Below, piece after piece: positions 10,500 through 19,567 of a DNA stretch of 64,000 bases. The translations under genes and the position numbers were made by a program. The stretch covers positions 1-64,000 of the forward strand of contig NZ_BQHW01000007.1 in assembly GCF_021602025.1 (NCBI RefSeq), read 5' to 3'. The notes below the pieces were generated by a model. The model did not search any database. It was given only the letters and a program-made list of their open reading frames with translations, and was not told where the DNA came from. Within the stretch, counting starts at the first letter, position 1. Each line of letters opens with the position of its first letter. This stretch comes from Pseudomonas ceruminis. GTDB lineage: Bacteria; Pseudomonadota; Gammaproteobacteria; Pseudomonadales; Pseudomonadaceae.

Positions 10500-10929
10500 C
10501 ACCCGCATCGGCCAGAACACCGAAGTCACTCTGCACTTCGCGCTGCACCTGGAAAACGGCGACACTGTCGACAGCACGTTCGACAAGGCGCCGGCCACCT
10601 TCAAAGTGGGCGACGGTAACCTGCTGCCAGGTTTCGAGGCCGCACTGTTCGGCTTCAAGGCCGGTGACAAACGTACCGTGGTGGTGGCCCCGGAGAACGC
10701 GTTCGGCCAGCCCAACCCACAGAACGTGCAGGTCATGCCACGGTCCCAGTTCGAGGGCATGGAACTGTCCGAAGGGCTGCTGATCATCTTCAACGACGCC
10801 GCCAACACCGAGCTGCCGGGTGTGGTCAAAGCGTTCGATGACAACCAGGTGACCATTGATTTCAACCACCCATTGGCTGGCAAGACCCTGACCTTCGAGG
10901 TGGAGATCCTCGAGGTGAAGGCCCTGTAA
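10492..10929 (+). CDS. fkpB: FKBP-type peptidyl-prolyl isomerase (SlpA/FkpB type)
   Basis: Cytoplasmic protein of 145 residues with an FKBP fold and the inserted chaperone flap typical of SlyD/SlpA proteins. Visible motifs are 'GDTVDSTF', '[15 protein letters not shown]' and '[16 protein letters not shown]'. It lacks the His-rich tail of SlyD, so FkpB/SlpA fits better. The neighbours lspA and ispH are its usual ones, and its start overlaps lspA. Confidence 0.94.
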   Translation: MTDTRIGQNTEVTLHFALHLENGDTVDSTFDKAPATFKVGDGNLLPGFEAALFGFKAGDKRTVVVAPENAFGQPNPQNVQVMPRSQFEGMELSEGLLIIFNDAANTELPGVVKAFDDNQVTIDFNHPLAGKTLTFEVEILEVKAL

Positions 10930-10943
10930 GCCTGGAGCCGAGC

Positions 10944-11891
10944 ATGCAAATCAAACTCGCCAACCCCCGCGGCTTCTGCGCGGGGGTGGACCGGGCGATC
11001 GAGATCGTCAACCGTGCGCTGGAAGTCTTCGGCCCGCCGATCTATGTGCGCCATGAAGTGGTGCACAACAAGTTCGTGGTCGAAGACCTGCGCAACCGTG
11101 GCGCCATTTTCGTCGAAGAGCTGGACCAGGTGCCGGATGACGTCATCGTCATCTTCAGTGCCCACGGTGTTTCCCAGGCCGTGCGCCAGGAGGCTGCTGG
11201 CCGGGGCCTGAAGGTGTTCGACGCCACCTGCCCGCTGGTGACCAAGGTCCATATCGAGGTCGCCAAGTACAGCCGCGATGGCCGTGAATGCATCCTCATC
11301 GGCCACGCAGGGCACCCGGAAGTCGAAGGCACCATGGGCCAATATGACCCCAGCAATGGTGGCGCCATCTACCTCGTCGAAGACGAGGACGATGTTGCCA
11401 ACCTGCAGGTACGCGACCCGGACCACCTGGCCTTCGTTACCCAGACCACGCTGTCGATGGATGACACCAGCCGCGTCATCGATGCCCTGCGTGCACGCTT
11501 CCCGAACATCGGCGGCCCGCGCAAGGACGACATCTGCTACGCCACCCAGAACCGCCAGGATGCCGTCAAGCAGCTGGCCGGGGAGTGTGATGTGGTGTTG
11601 GTGGTGGGCAGCCCGAACAGTTCCAACTCCAACCGCCTGCGCGAACTGGCCGAGCGCATGGGCACACCCGCCTACCTGATCGATGGCGCCGAAGACATGC
11701 AGCGAGGCTGGTTCGACGCGGCTGCGCGAATCGGCATCACCGCCGGTGCTTCGGCCCCCGAAGTGTTGGTACGTGGTGTGATCGACCAGCTCAAGGCCTG
11801 GGGCGCCACCGGCGCCGAAGAGCTTGACGGGCGCCCGGAGAACATCACGTTCTCCATGCCCAAAGAGCTGCGGGTTCGCTCGCTGCTCTGA
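10944..11891 (+). CDS. ispH: 4-hydroxy-3-methylbut-2-enyl diphosphate reductase
   Basis: Last enzyme of the MEP isoprenoid pathway, making IPP and DMAPP from HMBPP with a [4Fe-4S] cluster. The protein has 315 residues, the family norm. The three cluster cysteines are visible in 'GFCAGVDRA' (residue 12), 'DATCPLV' (about 96) and 'ICYATQNRQ' (about 197), with the proton-relay Glu in 'GHPEVEGT'. It is the last gene of the ribF operon and stops one base before the convergent fimT stop. Confidence 0.97.
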   Translation: MQIKLANPRGFCAGVDRAIEIVNRALEVFGPPIYVRHEVVHNKFVVEDLRNRGAIFVEELDQVPDDVIVIFSAHGVSQAVRQEAAGRGLKVFDATCPLVTKVHIEVAKYSRDGRECILIGHAGHPEVEGTMGQYDPSNGGAIYLVEDEDDVANLQVRDPDHLAFVTQTTLSMDDTSRVIDALRARFPNIGGPRKDDICYATQNRQDAVKQLAGECDVVLVVGSPNSSNSNRLRELAERMGTPAYLIDGAEDMQRGWFDAAARIGITAGASAPEVLVRGVIDQLKAWGATGAEELDGRPENITFSMPKELRVRSLL

Positions 11892-12380
11892 TCAGCGGCC
11901 TGCGCACAGGGCCCTCGGGTCATCAGTGCGCAGGCTCACCCTTCCCGAGCTGCTCAGCACAACTTGATACTGGCTGACCGCAGCGTAGGGCTCGCAGACT
12001 TCCAAGGTTGCACCCAGCCAACCATCGTTAGGCCCAAGCGGTACGCCCAGTGCGCTGAATCGCACCTGTGCCCCGGCGTTGCCCGCGATTGTCATTGGCC
12101 GTGACAGACGGTGCTCACGCAGCACCTGCTGGTTGCGCTCCAGCATCACTTGCCAGCCTTTGCCCCAATCGCTGTCCAGCGCCCTCACCAGCACCGTCTG
12201 GCTTTGCAGCTGGGCGTGGCTGCGTGCGCTGCGTAGCGCCTGGGCGAGGTCCCGGGCCGCCGCTGCCCTGTGCAGGTCATCGCTCAACTTCGCATAGGCA
12301 GGCATGCCAAGCTGCGTCAGCAGCGCCACCGCCGCCAAGGCAAACATCATTTGTATCAGTGTTACGCCCTGTTGCTTCAC
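11892..12380 (-). CDS. fimT: GspH/FimT-family minor pseudopilin
   Basis: Type IV pilin-like protein of 162 residues. The GTG start at 12380 is chosen because GGGAGGAA lies just before it and it puts the prepilin signal 'KQQG-VTLIQMMFALAAVALL' at the N-terminus. Cleavage by PilD would fall after the Gly. The residue at mature position 5 is Gln rather than the nearly universal Glu. A C-terminal GspH-type region has two Cys that may form a disulfide. It is divergent from pilV-pilE and likely part of the pilus-tip initiation complex. Confidence 0.82.
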   Translation of the reverse strand: MKQQGVTLIQMMFALAAVALLTQLGMPAYAKLSDDLHRAAAARDLAQALRSARSHAQLQSQTVLVRALDSDWGKGWQVMLERNQQVLREHRLSRPMTIAGNAGAQVRFSALGVPLGPNDGWLGATLEVCEPYAAVSQYQVVLSSSGRVSLRTDDPRALCAGR

Positions 12381-12488
12381 CGTGCATTCCTCCCTGGAAG
12401 TGCTTGGCTTAGGTTCACCGACGTTGGACACGAGGTCCAGTCGCTCAGGTTCAAGGCAATTGCGGGAAATGTCGCAGGAGGTGCACGG

Positions 12489-12686
12489 ATGCACACGCAA
12501 CAACGGGGCATGACGCTGCTGGAAGTGCTGTTGGCGCTGACGGTGGTGTCACTGGGTATGTTCGCCGCAGCGGCGCTGCAGCTACAAGCACTGCAGGCCA
12601 CCGACAGTGCTCGTCGTGAGGGGCAGGCTGCACTGGCCGCGCACACTGAGCGCGAGCGGGCCATTGCCATGGGGCAGCAGCTGTGA
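12489..12686 (+). CDS. pilV: PilV-like minor pilin, very short
   Basis: Protein of only 65 residues, whereas PilV/GspI proteins are normally 120-180. The prepilin signal is intact: 'QQRG-MTLLEVLLALTVVSLGMF', with Glu5. The rest is a single amphipathic helix ending 'RERAIAMGQQL'. It consists of the N-terminal helix alone, without a globular domain. The stop overlaps the pilW GTG start, so it is translated with the minor pilin operon. It could be a truncated relic or a genuinely small pseudopilin. Confidence 0.7.
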   Translation: MHTQQRGMTLLEVLLALTVVSLGMFAAAALQLQALQATDSARREGQAALAAHTERERAIAMGQQL

Positions 12687-13330
12687 AGCGCGCCCAAAGC
12701 GGCTTCGGCCTGCTCGAAATGACGCTGGCGCTTGCCATCGGATTGATGCTCCTGGCGGCGGCCAGTCAGCTGTTCATCTCTGCCTACCAGAGCTGGCAGC
12801 TGCAGAGCGCGGCAACCCGTCTGCAGAATGACGCGCGCCTGGCACTGCTGCGCATGGCCCAGGATATTCGCATGGCTGGGATGTTCGGCTGTTTGCGTCC
12901 CGCGCCGGGCGACTTCAAGGACCTGGCCGCGCGCCAGGCCTTTGCCGAGCCCTTGCAGGCTGGCCCGAGCAGCCTGAGCCTGGTTGTGGCTGAGCTGCCA
13001 GGTTATACCGGCCCACCAGACTGGACGTTGCACACCGACTGCGTGAGTGACGTGCAGGTGCTCAGACAGCGCGATCAAGGTCCTGGGTATGCCCTGGCGT
13101 TTCCTGTCAGCCGGCACCGTTATCACCTTCAGGGCACCAGCCTGGTGTTCACGCGGCGCAACAGCTCGCAGAGGCTGGTGGACCACGTGCGTGAAATGCG
13201 GGTGGAACAGGTTGAGACGCCGGGCGGGCAGCGGGTGGATGTGCAACTGACGGTGGCCGACCCGGCCCTGAACCTTCACCAGCGCTATGCGCTAAGTGTG
13301 GCCCTTCGCAACCCGCTGGCCCTGCCATGA
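12683..13330 (+). CDS. pilW: PilW-family minor pilin
   Basis: Protein of 215 residues with the prepilin signal 'AQSG-FGLLEMTLALAIGLMLL' (Glu5 present), then the long N-terminal helix and a PilW-like globular region ('RLALLRMAQDIRMAGMFGC'). The GTG start overlaps the pilV stop (GTGA). PilW belongs to the minor pilin complex that primes type IV pilus assembly. Confidence 0.82.
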   Translation: MKRAQSGFGLLEMTLALAIGLMLLAAASQLFISAYQSWQLQSAATRLQNDARLALLRMAQDIRMAGMFGCLRPAPGDFKDLAARQAFAEPLQAGPSSLSLVVAELPGYTGPPDWTLHTDCVSDVQVLRQRDQGPGYALAFPVSRHRYHLQGTSLVFTRRNSSQRLVDHVREMRVEQVETPGGQRVDVQLTVADPALNLHQRYALSVALRNPLALP

Positions 13331-13800
13331 AACGCCAGCGTGGCATGGTGCTGCTGCTGGCGCTGGTATTGAGCCTGCTCCTTGGCCTGCTGGCAGCTTC
13401 CGCCGTGCGCGACGCGCAGGTTGAGACGCGCATGGCCGGCTACCTGCGCGATGGACTGGTGGCGTTCGAACAGGCAGAGGCGGCGCTGCTGGCCGGGGCA
13501 GACGAGCTGCAACGGGCTCCGCCTGCGTTGTGCCGGGCATGCCCACCGCCCCCGCGCCCGCACGAACTGTCAGGCCAATGGCAGCCCACCGAGCGTGGTT
13601 ATTTCCAGCTCCAGAACCTGGGCGAAACGACCCGCGCCGTTCACATGCTCGAGGATGAGCCGGTCACGCTGTTCAGGGTCACCGCCGTCAGCCTGCAGGC
13701 CGAAGCCAGGCAGGTGCTGGAGGCGGTATACGCCGTGCCCGCCGATCAGGCACAAGCGCCCCAGCGCATCCTCTGGCGGCAAATCCCGAGGGAAGACTGA
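13327..13800 (+). CDS. pilX: PilX-family minor pilin
   Basis: Protein of 157 residues beginning 'MKRQRGMVLLLALVLSLLLG', the PilX N-terminal pattern, which lacks the usual Glu5 (like GspK-type tip pseudopilins), followed by 'VETRMAGYLRDGLVAFEQAEAAL', the PilX hallmark. Two close Cys (CRAC) lie mid-protein. It overlaps pilW by 4 bases (ATGA). No pilY1 follows, unlike in P. aeruginosa. Confidence 0.8.
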   Translation: MKRQRGMVLLLALVLSLLLGLLAASAVRDAQVETRMAGYLRDGLVAFEQAEAALLAGADELQRAPPALCRACPPPPRPHELSGQWQPTERGYFQLQNLGETTRAVHMLEDEPVTLFRVTAVSLQAEARQVLEAVYAVPADQAQAPQRILWRQIPRED

Positions 13801-13801
13801 C

Positions 13802-14191
13802 ATGCAGCAAGGCCTGAGCCTGATCGAGTTGTTGATTGTCGTGGCCGTCACCGGCATTCTGGCAGCCATTGCCTACCCCAGTTACAGTGACCAGCTCCGG
13901 CGAGCCGCACGCAGCGAAGTGGTCGGCCTGCTGCACGATGCGGCCCTGCGCCTGGAGCGTCATCGCCTGCGCAACGGCGAATACGCCGAGGGCGAGTTGG
14001 ACTTGCCCACCGCCAACCGCCATTACAGCCTCCAAGCCCTGCGCGGCAGCGACACCTTCACGTTGCTCGCGCGGCGCTTGCCGGGTGGCCTGATGGCAGA
14101 GGATCGCTGTGGCGATTTCCAGCTCGACCAGGCGGGTGTCCAGAGCAATCCGGGCGCCAGTGAAGCCGCTGAGCGCTGCTGGGGAAGCTGA
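13802..14191 (+). CDS. pilE: PilE-like minor pilin
   Basis: Protein of 129 residues with a canonical type IV prepilin leader 'MQQG-LSLIELLIVVAVTGIL' (Glu5 present) and 'AAIAYPSYSDQLRRAARSE', the PilE family signature. Two Cys near the C-terminus (DRCGDF and ERCWGS) can form the D-loop disulfide. Its start is one base after the pilX stop, as last gene of the pilV-W-X-E operon. Confidence 0.85.
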   Translation: MQQGLSLIELLIVVAVTGILAAIAYPSYSDQLRRAARSEVVGLLHDAALRLERHRLRNGEYAEGELDLPTANRHYSLQALRGSDTFTLLARRLPGGLMAEDRCGDFQLDQAGVQSNPGASEAAERCWGS

Positions 14192-14244
14192 AGGTTGAAT
14201 GATGCCCGTGCATCGCGGTTTTACTTCAGGTGTTGGATCGACAG

Positions 14245-15342
14245 ATGAGCAAGCAAGTAGTGGTTGTCGGCGGTGGCGTGATTGGCCTGCTGACGGCGTT
14301 CAACCTGGCGGCGAAGGTCGGGCAGGTCGTGGTCTGTGACCAGGGCGAGGTCGGCCGTGAGTCGTCCTGGGCAGGTGGCGGCATTGTCTCGCCGCTGTAC
14401 CCCTGGCGCTACAGCCCGGCAGTGACTGCCCTGGCGCACTGGTCGCAGGATTTTTACCCGCAGCTGGGCGAGCGCCTGTTCGCCAGCACCGGCATCGACC
14501 CGGAAGTCCACACCACTGGTTTGTATTGGCTCGACCTGGATGACGAGGCCGAGGCCTTGGCCTGGGCCGAGCGTGAGCAGCGGCCACTGAGTGCTGTGGA
14601 TATTTCGGCGGCTTATGGCGCGGTACCGGTGCTTGGCCCGGGCTTCCAGCACGCCATCTACATGGCGGGCGTGGCTAATGTGCGCAACCCGCGGCTGGTC
14701 AAGTCGCTCAAGGCGGCACTGCAGGCTTTGCCCAACGTGACCCTGCGTGAACACTGCCAAATCACCGGTTTTGTTCAGGATGGCGGGCGGGTTACCGGGG
14801 TGCAAACCGCTGACGGCGTGTTGCAGGCCGATGACGTGGTGCTCAGTGCCGGTGCCTGGAGCGGCGACCTGCTACGCACCCTCGGCCTTGAATTGCCCGT
14901 CGAGCCGGTCAAAGGCCAGATGATCCTGTTCAAGTGCGCCGAGGACTTCCTGCCAAGCATGGTGCTGGCCAAGGGGCGCTATGCGATCCCACGCCGCGAT
15001 GGGCATGTTCTGGTGGGCAGCACCCTGGAGCATGCCGGGTACGACAAGACTCCGACCGAAGAGGCGCTGGCCAGCCTGAAGGCTTCGGCGATTGAACTGT
15101 TGCCTGAGCTCGAGGGTGCCACGGTGGTGGGGCACTGGGCTGGGTTGCGGCCGGGGTCGCCTGAAGGCGTGCCGTATATTGGGCGGGTGCCGGGGCATGA
15201 GGGGCTGTGGTTGAACTGTGGGCATTACCGTAATGGGCTGGTGCTGGCGCCGGCGTCGTGCCAGTTGTTCACTGACCTGCTGACGGGTGCGGAGCCGATC
15301 ATCGACCCGGCGCCGTATGCCCCGGCCGGGCGTCTGGGCTGA
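14245..15342 (+). CDS. thiO: glycine oxidase ThiO
   Basis: FAD-dependent oxidase of 365 residues that converts glycine to iminoglycine for the thiazole ring of thiamine. The N-terminal dinucleotide-binding motif 'VVVVGGGVIGLLTAFNLA' sits at residues 5-22; the DAO-family C-terminus 'WAGLRPGSPEGVPYIGRVPG' and 'GHYRNGLVLAPA' bind FAD and substrate. I chose the ATG at 14245 over an in-frame GTG at 14230. Confidence 0.92.
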   Translation: MSKQVVVVGGGVIGLLTAFNLAAKVGQVVVCDQGEVGRESSWAGGGIVSPLYPWRYSPAVTALAHWSQDFYPQLGERLFASTGIDPEVHTTGLYWLDLDDEAEALAWAEREQRPLSAVDISAAYGAVPVLGPGFQHAIYMAGVANVRNPRLVKSLKAALQALPNVTLREHCQITGFVQDGGRVTGVQTADGVLQADDVVLSAGAWSGDLLRTLGLELPVEPVKGQMILFKCAEDFLPSMVLAKGRYAIPRRDGHVLVGSTLEHAGYDKTPTEEALASLKASAIELLPELEGATVVGHWAGLRPGSPEGVPYIGRVPGHEGLWLNCGHYRNGLVLAPASCQLFTDLLTGAEPIIDPAPYAPAGRLG

Positions 15343-15361
15343 GGTCGCCGGGCCGCTTGGC

Positions 15362-15392
15362 CGCCCAATCGCCGGCGGTCGGCGATTGGGCG
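15362..15392. terminator. hairpin between convergent thiO and amidase genes
   Basis: A perfect 12-bp inverted repeat (CGCCCAATCGCC / GGCGATTGGGCG) with a 7-base loop lies between the two stop codons. There is no T-run, so it may be a transcript-end stabiliser or an imperfect terminator. Confidence 0.5.
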
Positions 15393-15417
15393 GGTGAGGT
15401 AGCAGATCGACCAGCAC

Positions 15418-16827
15418 TCAACCGATGATCGGCGCCTGCAAATGCCGGCTCGGGTAATGCTGCTCATACACCTTGCACACCCGCAGCACCTGTTCATCGG
15501 CAAACCGTCCCGCAACCACCTGCAAGCCCACCGGCAACCCTTCCTGGGTAAACCCGCACGGTACTGAAGCCGCAGGTTGCTGGGTCAGATTGAACGGGTA
15601 GCTGAACGGCGTCCACTCCATCCACTGTGCCATCCCCGACCCCGGCGGCACGTCATGCCCTGCCTCAAAGGCCACCCGTGGCAGCATCGGCGACACCAGT
15701 ACGTCATAGCGCTGGTGGAACGCATTCATGCGGGCAATCAGCTCAGCCCGCGCCTCCAACGCCTGGGTGTACGTGTTCAGACTGATCCTCGCCCCCTGTT
15801 CGGCAATCCAGCGCAGGCCAGGGTCAAGCTGCGCGCGCTGTTCATCGGTCAGCGCACCGGCCAGCCGCGCCGCGCCAGCGAACCACAGGCTATTGAAGGT
15901 CTCTAGCGGGTCGTTGAACCCCGGGTCGACTTCCTCCACCTGTGCCCCTAGCCGCGCCAGACGCTGCACGGCCTGGGCAACCAGTGCCTCAATCTGCGGG
16001 TCGACCTGCACGTAGCCGAAGTTGGCGCTGTAGGCGATACGCAGGCCGCTGAGGTCCTGATCCTGGTTCAACCACGGCGCCTGCCTGGCTGCCCCGGCCA
16101 GGCCATCACGCGCATCGGGGCGGGCCACACAGTCCAGCATCAGTACCGCGTCGTCGACAGTGCGGGTCATTGGCCCCAGGTGGGACAACACGGTCATGGC
16201 GCTGGCCGGCCACTGCGGCACATAGCCGAAGGTAGGCTTGATGCCGAAGGTACCGGTGAAGGCACAGGGGATCCGGATCGAGCCACCGGCGTCACTGCCT
16301 TGGTGCAGCACACCGAGGTTCAGCGCGGCTGCAGCGGCCGCGCCACCGGAGGAGCCACCAGCGGTCAGGCGGGTATCCCAGGGGTTGCGGGTAATCCCGT
16401 ACAACGGGTTGTCGGTCACACCCTTCCAGCCAAACTCCGGTGTGGTGGTCTTGCCCACCAACACCGCGCCCGCCTCGCGCATGAACGCGGTGAACGGCGC
16501 ATCGACATCCCAGGGGCCAGCGCCGGAGGTGGTAAGCGACCCCTTGCGCGTGGGCATGCCGCGGGTCAGGGTCAGGTCCTTGATCGAGGCTGGTACACCG
16601 TCCAGCCGGCCGCAGGGCTCGCCACGCTGCCAGCGCTGCTCGCTGGCGCGGGCCGCCGTGCGGGCACCTTCGCCGTCCACATGGCAGTAGGCATTGACCG
16701 CGGGGTTGTGCTGGTCGATGCGGGTGAGTACGTCATCGATCACCTCGACCGGCGACAGCTGGCGGCGTTGATACAGGTCGAGCAGTTCGACGGCGGTGAA
16801 GTCGCCGATGGCAGTTTTGCCAGTCAT
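15418..16827 (-). CDS. amidase (amidase-signature family)
   Basis: Protein of 469 residues of the amidase-signature superfamily, which hydrolyses amides with a Ser-Ser-Lys triad. Lys is in 'ASIKDLTLTRG', the cis-Ser in 'GSDAGGSIRIP' and the Gly/Ser-rich signature in 'TAGGSSGGAAAAAALNLG'. I chose the ATG at 16827, one base after the upstream hydrolase stop. It belongs to a seven-gene minus-strand cluster with a carbamoylase-type hydrolase and a branched-chain-type ABC transporter, suggesting hydrolysis of an imported amide or ureide. The substrate cannot be told from sequence. Confidence 0.87.
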   Translation of the reverse strand: MTGKTAIGDFTAVELLDLYQRRQLSPVEVIDDVLTRIDQHNPAVNAYCHVDGEGARTAARASEQRWQRGEPCGRLDGVPASIKDLTLTRGMPTRKGSLTTSGAGPWDVDAPFTAFMREAGAVLVGKTTTPEFGWKGVTDNPLYGITRNPWDTRLTAGGSSGGAAAAAALNLGVLHQGSDAGGSIRIPCAFTGTFGIKPTFGYVPQWPASAMTVLSHLGPMTRTVDDAVLMLDCVARPDARDGLAGAARQAPWLNQDQDLSGLRIAYSANFGYVQVDPQIEALVAQAVQRLARLGAQVEEVDPGFNDPLETFNSLWFAGAARLAGALTDEQRAQLDPGLRWIAEQGARISLNTYTQALEARAELIARMNAFHQRYDVLVSPMLPRVAFEAGHDVPPGSGMAQWMEWTPFSYPFNLTQQPAASVPCGFTQEGLPVGLQVVAGRFADEQVLRVCKVYEQHYPSRHLQAPIIG

Positions 16828-16828
16828 C

Positions 16829-18106
16829 TCAATGGGCTCCCTGATTGGCGGCCTGGAACATGGCGCGCAGCAGTACGTCGCAACCGTCGGCCAGGTCCTG
16901 TGGCGCGGCGTTTTCGATTTCGTTGTGGCTGATGCCACCCTCGCAGGGCACGAAGATCATCCCCGCCGGGCCCAGCTCGGCAAGGAAGATGGCGTCGTGG
17001 CCGGCGCCGCTGACGATGTCCAGATGGCTCAGGCCCAACGCGCGTGCACCCTGGCGCACGGCATCCACGCACTGCTCGGCAAAGTACAGGGGCGGGAAGT
17101 CGGCAGTTGGCGTCAATTCGAAACGCAGCCCATGCTTTGCCGTGCTGGCCTCGATGGCCTGGCGTACCTCGGCAACCATGGTCGCCAGGTGCTCGGGGTC
17201 CAGGTGGCGCAGGTCGATGGTCATGTGCACCTGGCCCGGGATGACGTTGCGCGAGCCCGGGTGCAAGGTCAGGCAGCCCACGGTGCCACAGGCATGAGGC
17301 TGATGGGCGAGGGCCGCACGGTTGACCGCCGCCACCACTTCAGCGGCGCCCACCAGGGCGTCCTTGCGCAGGTGCATCGGTGTGGGGCCGGCGTGGGCTT
17401 CGACGCCGGTCAGCACCAGGTCGAACCACTTCTGCCCCAGGCAACCCTGCACCACGCCGATGGTGGTGCGCTGGTCTTCCAGCACCGGCCCCTGTTCGAT
17501 GTGCGCTTCGAAGTAGGCGCCTACGGCATGGCCGGTGGGCACACGCGGGCCGGCATAGCCGATCCGTGCCAACTCCGCGCCCACCGACAGGCCCTGGTCA
17601 TCGACCTTGTCCAGCGTCTCCTGCAGGCCGAACTTACCGGCGAACACGCCCGAGCCCATCATGCACGGGGGGAAGCGCGAGCCTTCTTCGTTAGTCCACA
17701 CCACCACTTCCAGTGGTGCCTCGGTGGTCAGCTGCAGGTCGTTGAGGGTACGAATCACCTCCAGCCCGGCCATGACCCCGTAGCATCCGTCGAACTTGCC
17801 GCCGGTGGGTTGAGTGTCGATATGGCTGCCGGTCATCACCGGTGGTAGCGCCGGGTTACGCCCGGCGCGGCGGGCGAAGATGTTGCCGATGGCGTCGACG
17901 CTGACCGTGCAACCGGCCTCGGTGCACCAGCGCACGAACAGGTCGCGGGCCTGGCGGTCCAGGTCGGTCAGGGCCAGACGGCACACGCCGCCCTTGGCGG
18001 TGGCGCCCAGCTGGGCCAGGTCCATCAGCGATTGCCAGAGGCGCTCGCGGCTGACCAGTGCGCCCTGGCCAAGCCGGTGCTGCGAGGGATCGATGCGGGT
18101 GTTCAT
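16829..18106 (-). CDS. Zn-dependent amidohydrolase (N-carbamoyl-amino-acid / allantoate type)
   Basis: M20-family metallohydrolase of 425 residues, like N-carbamoyl-L-amino acid hydrolase, beta-ureidopropionase and allantoate amidohydrolase. Metal ligands are visible in 'TGSHIDTQPTGGKFDG' (His, Asp), 'WTNEEGSRFPP' (Glu) and the C-terminal 'EGGISHNEIE' His; 'SGAGHDAIF' is also family-typical. I chose the ATG at 18106 because AGGAG lies seven bases before it; an ATG at 18112 is too close to that site. It probably acts in the same pathway as the adjacent amidase. Confidence 0.87.
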   Translation of the reverse strand: MNTRIDPSQHRLGQGALVSRERLWQSLMDLAQLGATAKGGVCRLALTDLDRQARDLFVRWCTEAGCTVSVDAIGNIFARRAGRNPALPPVMTGSHIDTQPTGGKFDGCYGVMAGLEVIRTLNDLQLTTEAPLEVVVWTNEEGSRFPPCMMGSGVFAGKFGLQETLDKVDDQGLSVGAELARIGYAGPRVPTGHAVGAYFEAHIEQGPVLEDQRTTIGVVQGCLGQKWFDLVLTGVEAHAGPTPMHLRKDALVGAAEVVAAVNRAALAHQPHACGTVGCLTLHPGSRNVIPGQVHMTIDLRHLDPEHLATMVAEVRQAIEASTAKHGLRFELTPTADFPPLYFAEQCVDAVRQGARALGLSHLDIVSGAGHDAIFLAELGPAGMIFVPCEGGISHNEIENAAPQDLADGCDVLLRAMFQAANQGAH

Positions 18107-18119
18107 GGGCATTCTCCTT

Positions 18120-18815
18120 TCAGGCGCTCAGGGCCAGGTAGCGGTTCTTGATGCTGGGGTCGTCGCGGAACTGCGCGGCGCTGCCCTGGTAGGCCACACG
18201 GCCTTGTTCGAGTACGTAATGGCGGTCGGCGAGGGCGTCGCAGACCATCAGGTTCTGTTCCACCAGCAGGATCGACAGGCCTTCTTCCTTGATCCGTCGC
18301 AGGATCTTCACCAGCTCATCGACAATCACCGGGGCCAGGCCCTCGGTGGGCTCGTCGAGGATCAGCAGCTTGGGGTCGTTGAGCAGGGCACGGGCGATGG
18401 CCAGCATCTGCTGTTCGCCGCCTGACAGGGCAAAGCCACCGTTGCGCCGGCGCTCCTTGAGCCGCGGGAACATGGCGTAGACATCCTCCAGTTGCCAGCG
18501 GCTGTCCTTGCGCACGGCAATCTTCAGGTTTTCCTCGACGCTGAGCTGGCGAAAGATGCCGCGGTGTTCGGGCACCAAGGCGATGCCTTGGCGGGCGATA
18601 TCGAAGATTTCCCGGCCCACCAACTGCTGGCCGTTGAAGCTGATCTGCCCTTGGCGCGGGCGGACGATGCCGAGGATGCTGCGCAGGGTGGTGGTCTTGC
18701 CGGCACCGTTGCGCCCCAGCAGGGTCACCAGCTCCCCAGCGCCAACCTGCAGCGACACGCCTTCGAGCACGTGGCTCTTGTCGTAGTAGGAATGGATCGA
18801 TTCGACGTTGAGCAT
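18120..18815 (-). CDS. branched-chain-type ABC transporter ATP-binding protein (LivF-like)
   Basis: Protein of 231 residues with Walker A 'LLGRNGAGKTTTLR' near residue 34, ABC signature 'FALSGGEQQMLAIARAL' near 133, and Walker B 'LLILDEPTEGLAP'. The size and 'GEQQ' variant fit LivF. It is one of two nucleotide-binding subunits of a HAAT-family importer. It overlaps the LivG-like gene by one base. Confidence 0.93.
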   Translation of the reverse strand: MLNVESIHSYYDKSHVLEGVSLQVGAGELVTLLGRNGAGKTTTLRSILGIVRPRQGQISFNGQQLVGREIFDIARQGIALVPEHRGIFRQLSVEENLKIAVRKDSRWQLEDVYAMFPRLKERRRNGGFALSGGEQQMLAIARALLNDPKLLILDEPTEGLAPVIVDELVKILRRIKEEGLSILLVEQNLMVCDALADRHYVLEQGRVAYQGSAAQFRDDPSIKNRYLALSA

Positions 18816-19567
18816 CAGGCGGCCTCTCCAAGGTAGGCGGTGCGTACGCGCTCGTCGTTGCGCACCTGGTCCGGGGTGCCCTCGACCAGGATCTGGCCGT
18901 GGCTCATGACGGTGATGCGTTGGCTGATCGACATGACGATGCTCATGTTGTGCTCGATCAGCAGCACGGTGTGGTCGCGGCCCAGGTCGCTGATGAGGTC
19001 GGTCATCACCGGGATGTCATCGATGCCCATGCCCGAAGTGGGTTCGTCGAGCATCAGCAGGGCCGGTTTGGCGCAGATCGACATGCCCACCTCCAGCACC
19101 CGCTGCTGGCCGTGCGACAACTCGCCGGCCAGGGTGTCGGCGCGGGCTGTCAGCTTGAGGCGCTCCAGCACCTGGTCGGCGGTGTTCCAGTGGCTGCGCT
19201 TGTGCTCCACGCTGCGCCAGAAGTTCAGCGCGCCCAGGCCATCACGGCCCTGCGCTGCCAGGCGCAGGTTTTCGCGCACCGAGAGGTTCTGGAACAGGCT
19301 GGTGAGCTGGAACGACCGCGCCATGCCCAGGGCCACACGGCCGTGGGACGGCTTGCGGATGATGTCCTGGCCGTTGAAGAGGATGTGCCCGGCGGTGGCC
19401 TGGCGCTCGCCGGTCAGGCAGTGGAACAGGCTGGTCTTGCCGGCACCGTTGGGGCCGATGACGGTGTGGATGGTGCCGGCGCGCACTTTCAGGTCAACGC
19501 CGGCCACCGCCTTGAACGGCCCGTAGGCCAGTTCCAGGTGGCGGGTTTCCAGGAGGTAGTCGCTCAT
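18815..19567 (-). CDS. branched-chain-type ABC transporter ATP-binding protein (LivG-like)
   Basis: Protein of 250 residues with Walker A 'VIGPNGAGKTSLFH', ABC signature 'LSHGQQRVLEVGMSI', Walker B 'ALLMLDEPTSGMG', and the long LivG C-terminus. The start at 19567 (MSDYLLETRHL) overlaps the permease stop. It is the second ATPase of the importer. Confidence 0.93.
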   Translation of the reverse strand: MSDYLLETRHLELAYGPFKAVAGVDLKVRAGTIHTVIGPNGAGKTSLFHCLTGERQATAGHILFNGQDIIRKPSHGRVALGMARSFQLTSLFQNLSVRENLRLAAQGRDGLGALNFWRSVEHKRSHWNTADQVLERLKLTARADTLAGELSHGQQRVLEVGMSICAKPALLMLDEPTSGMGIDDIPVMTDLISDLGRDHTVLLIEHNMSIVMSISQRITVMSHGQILVEGTPDQVRNDERVRTAYLGEAA

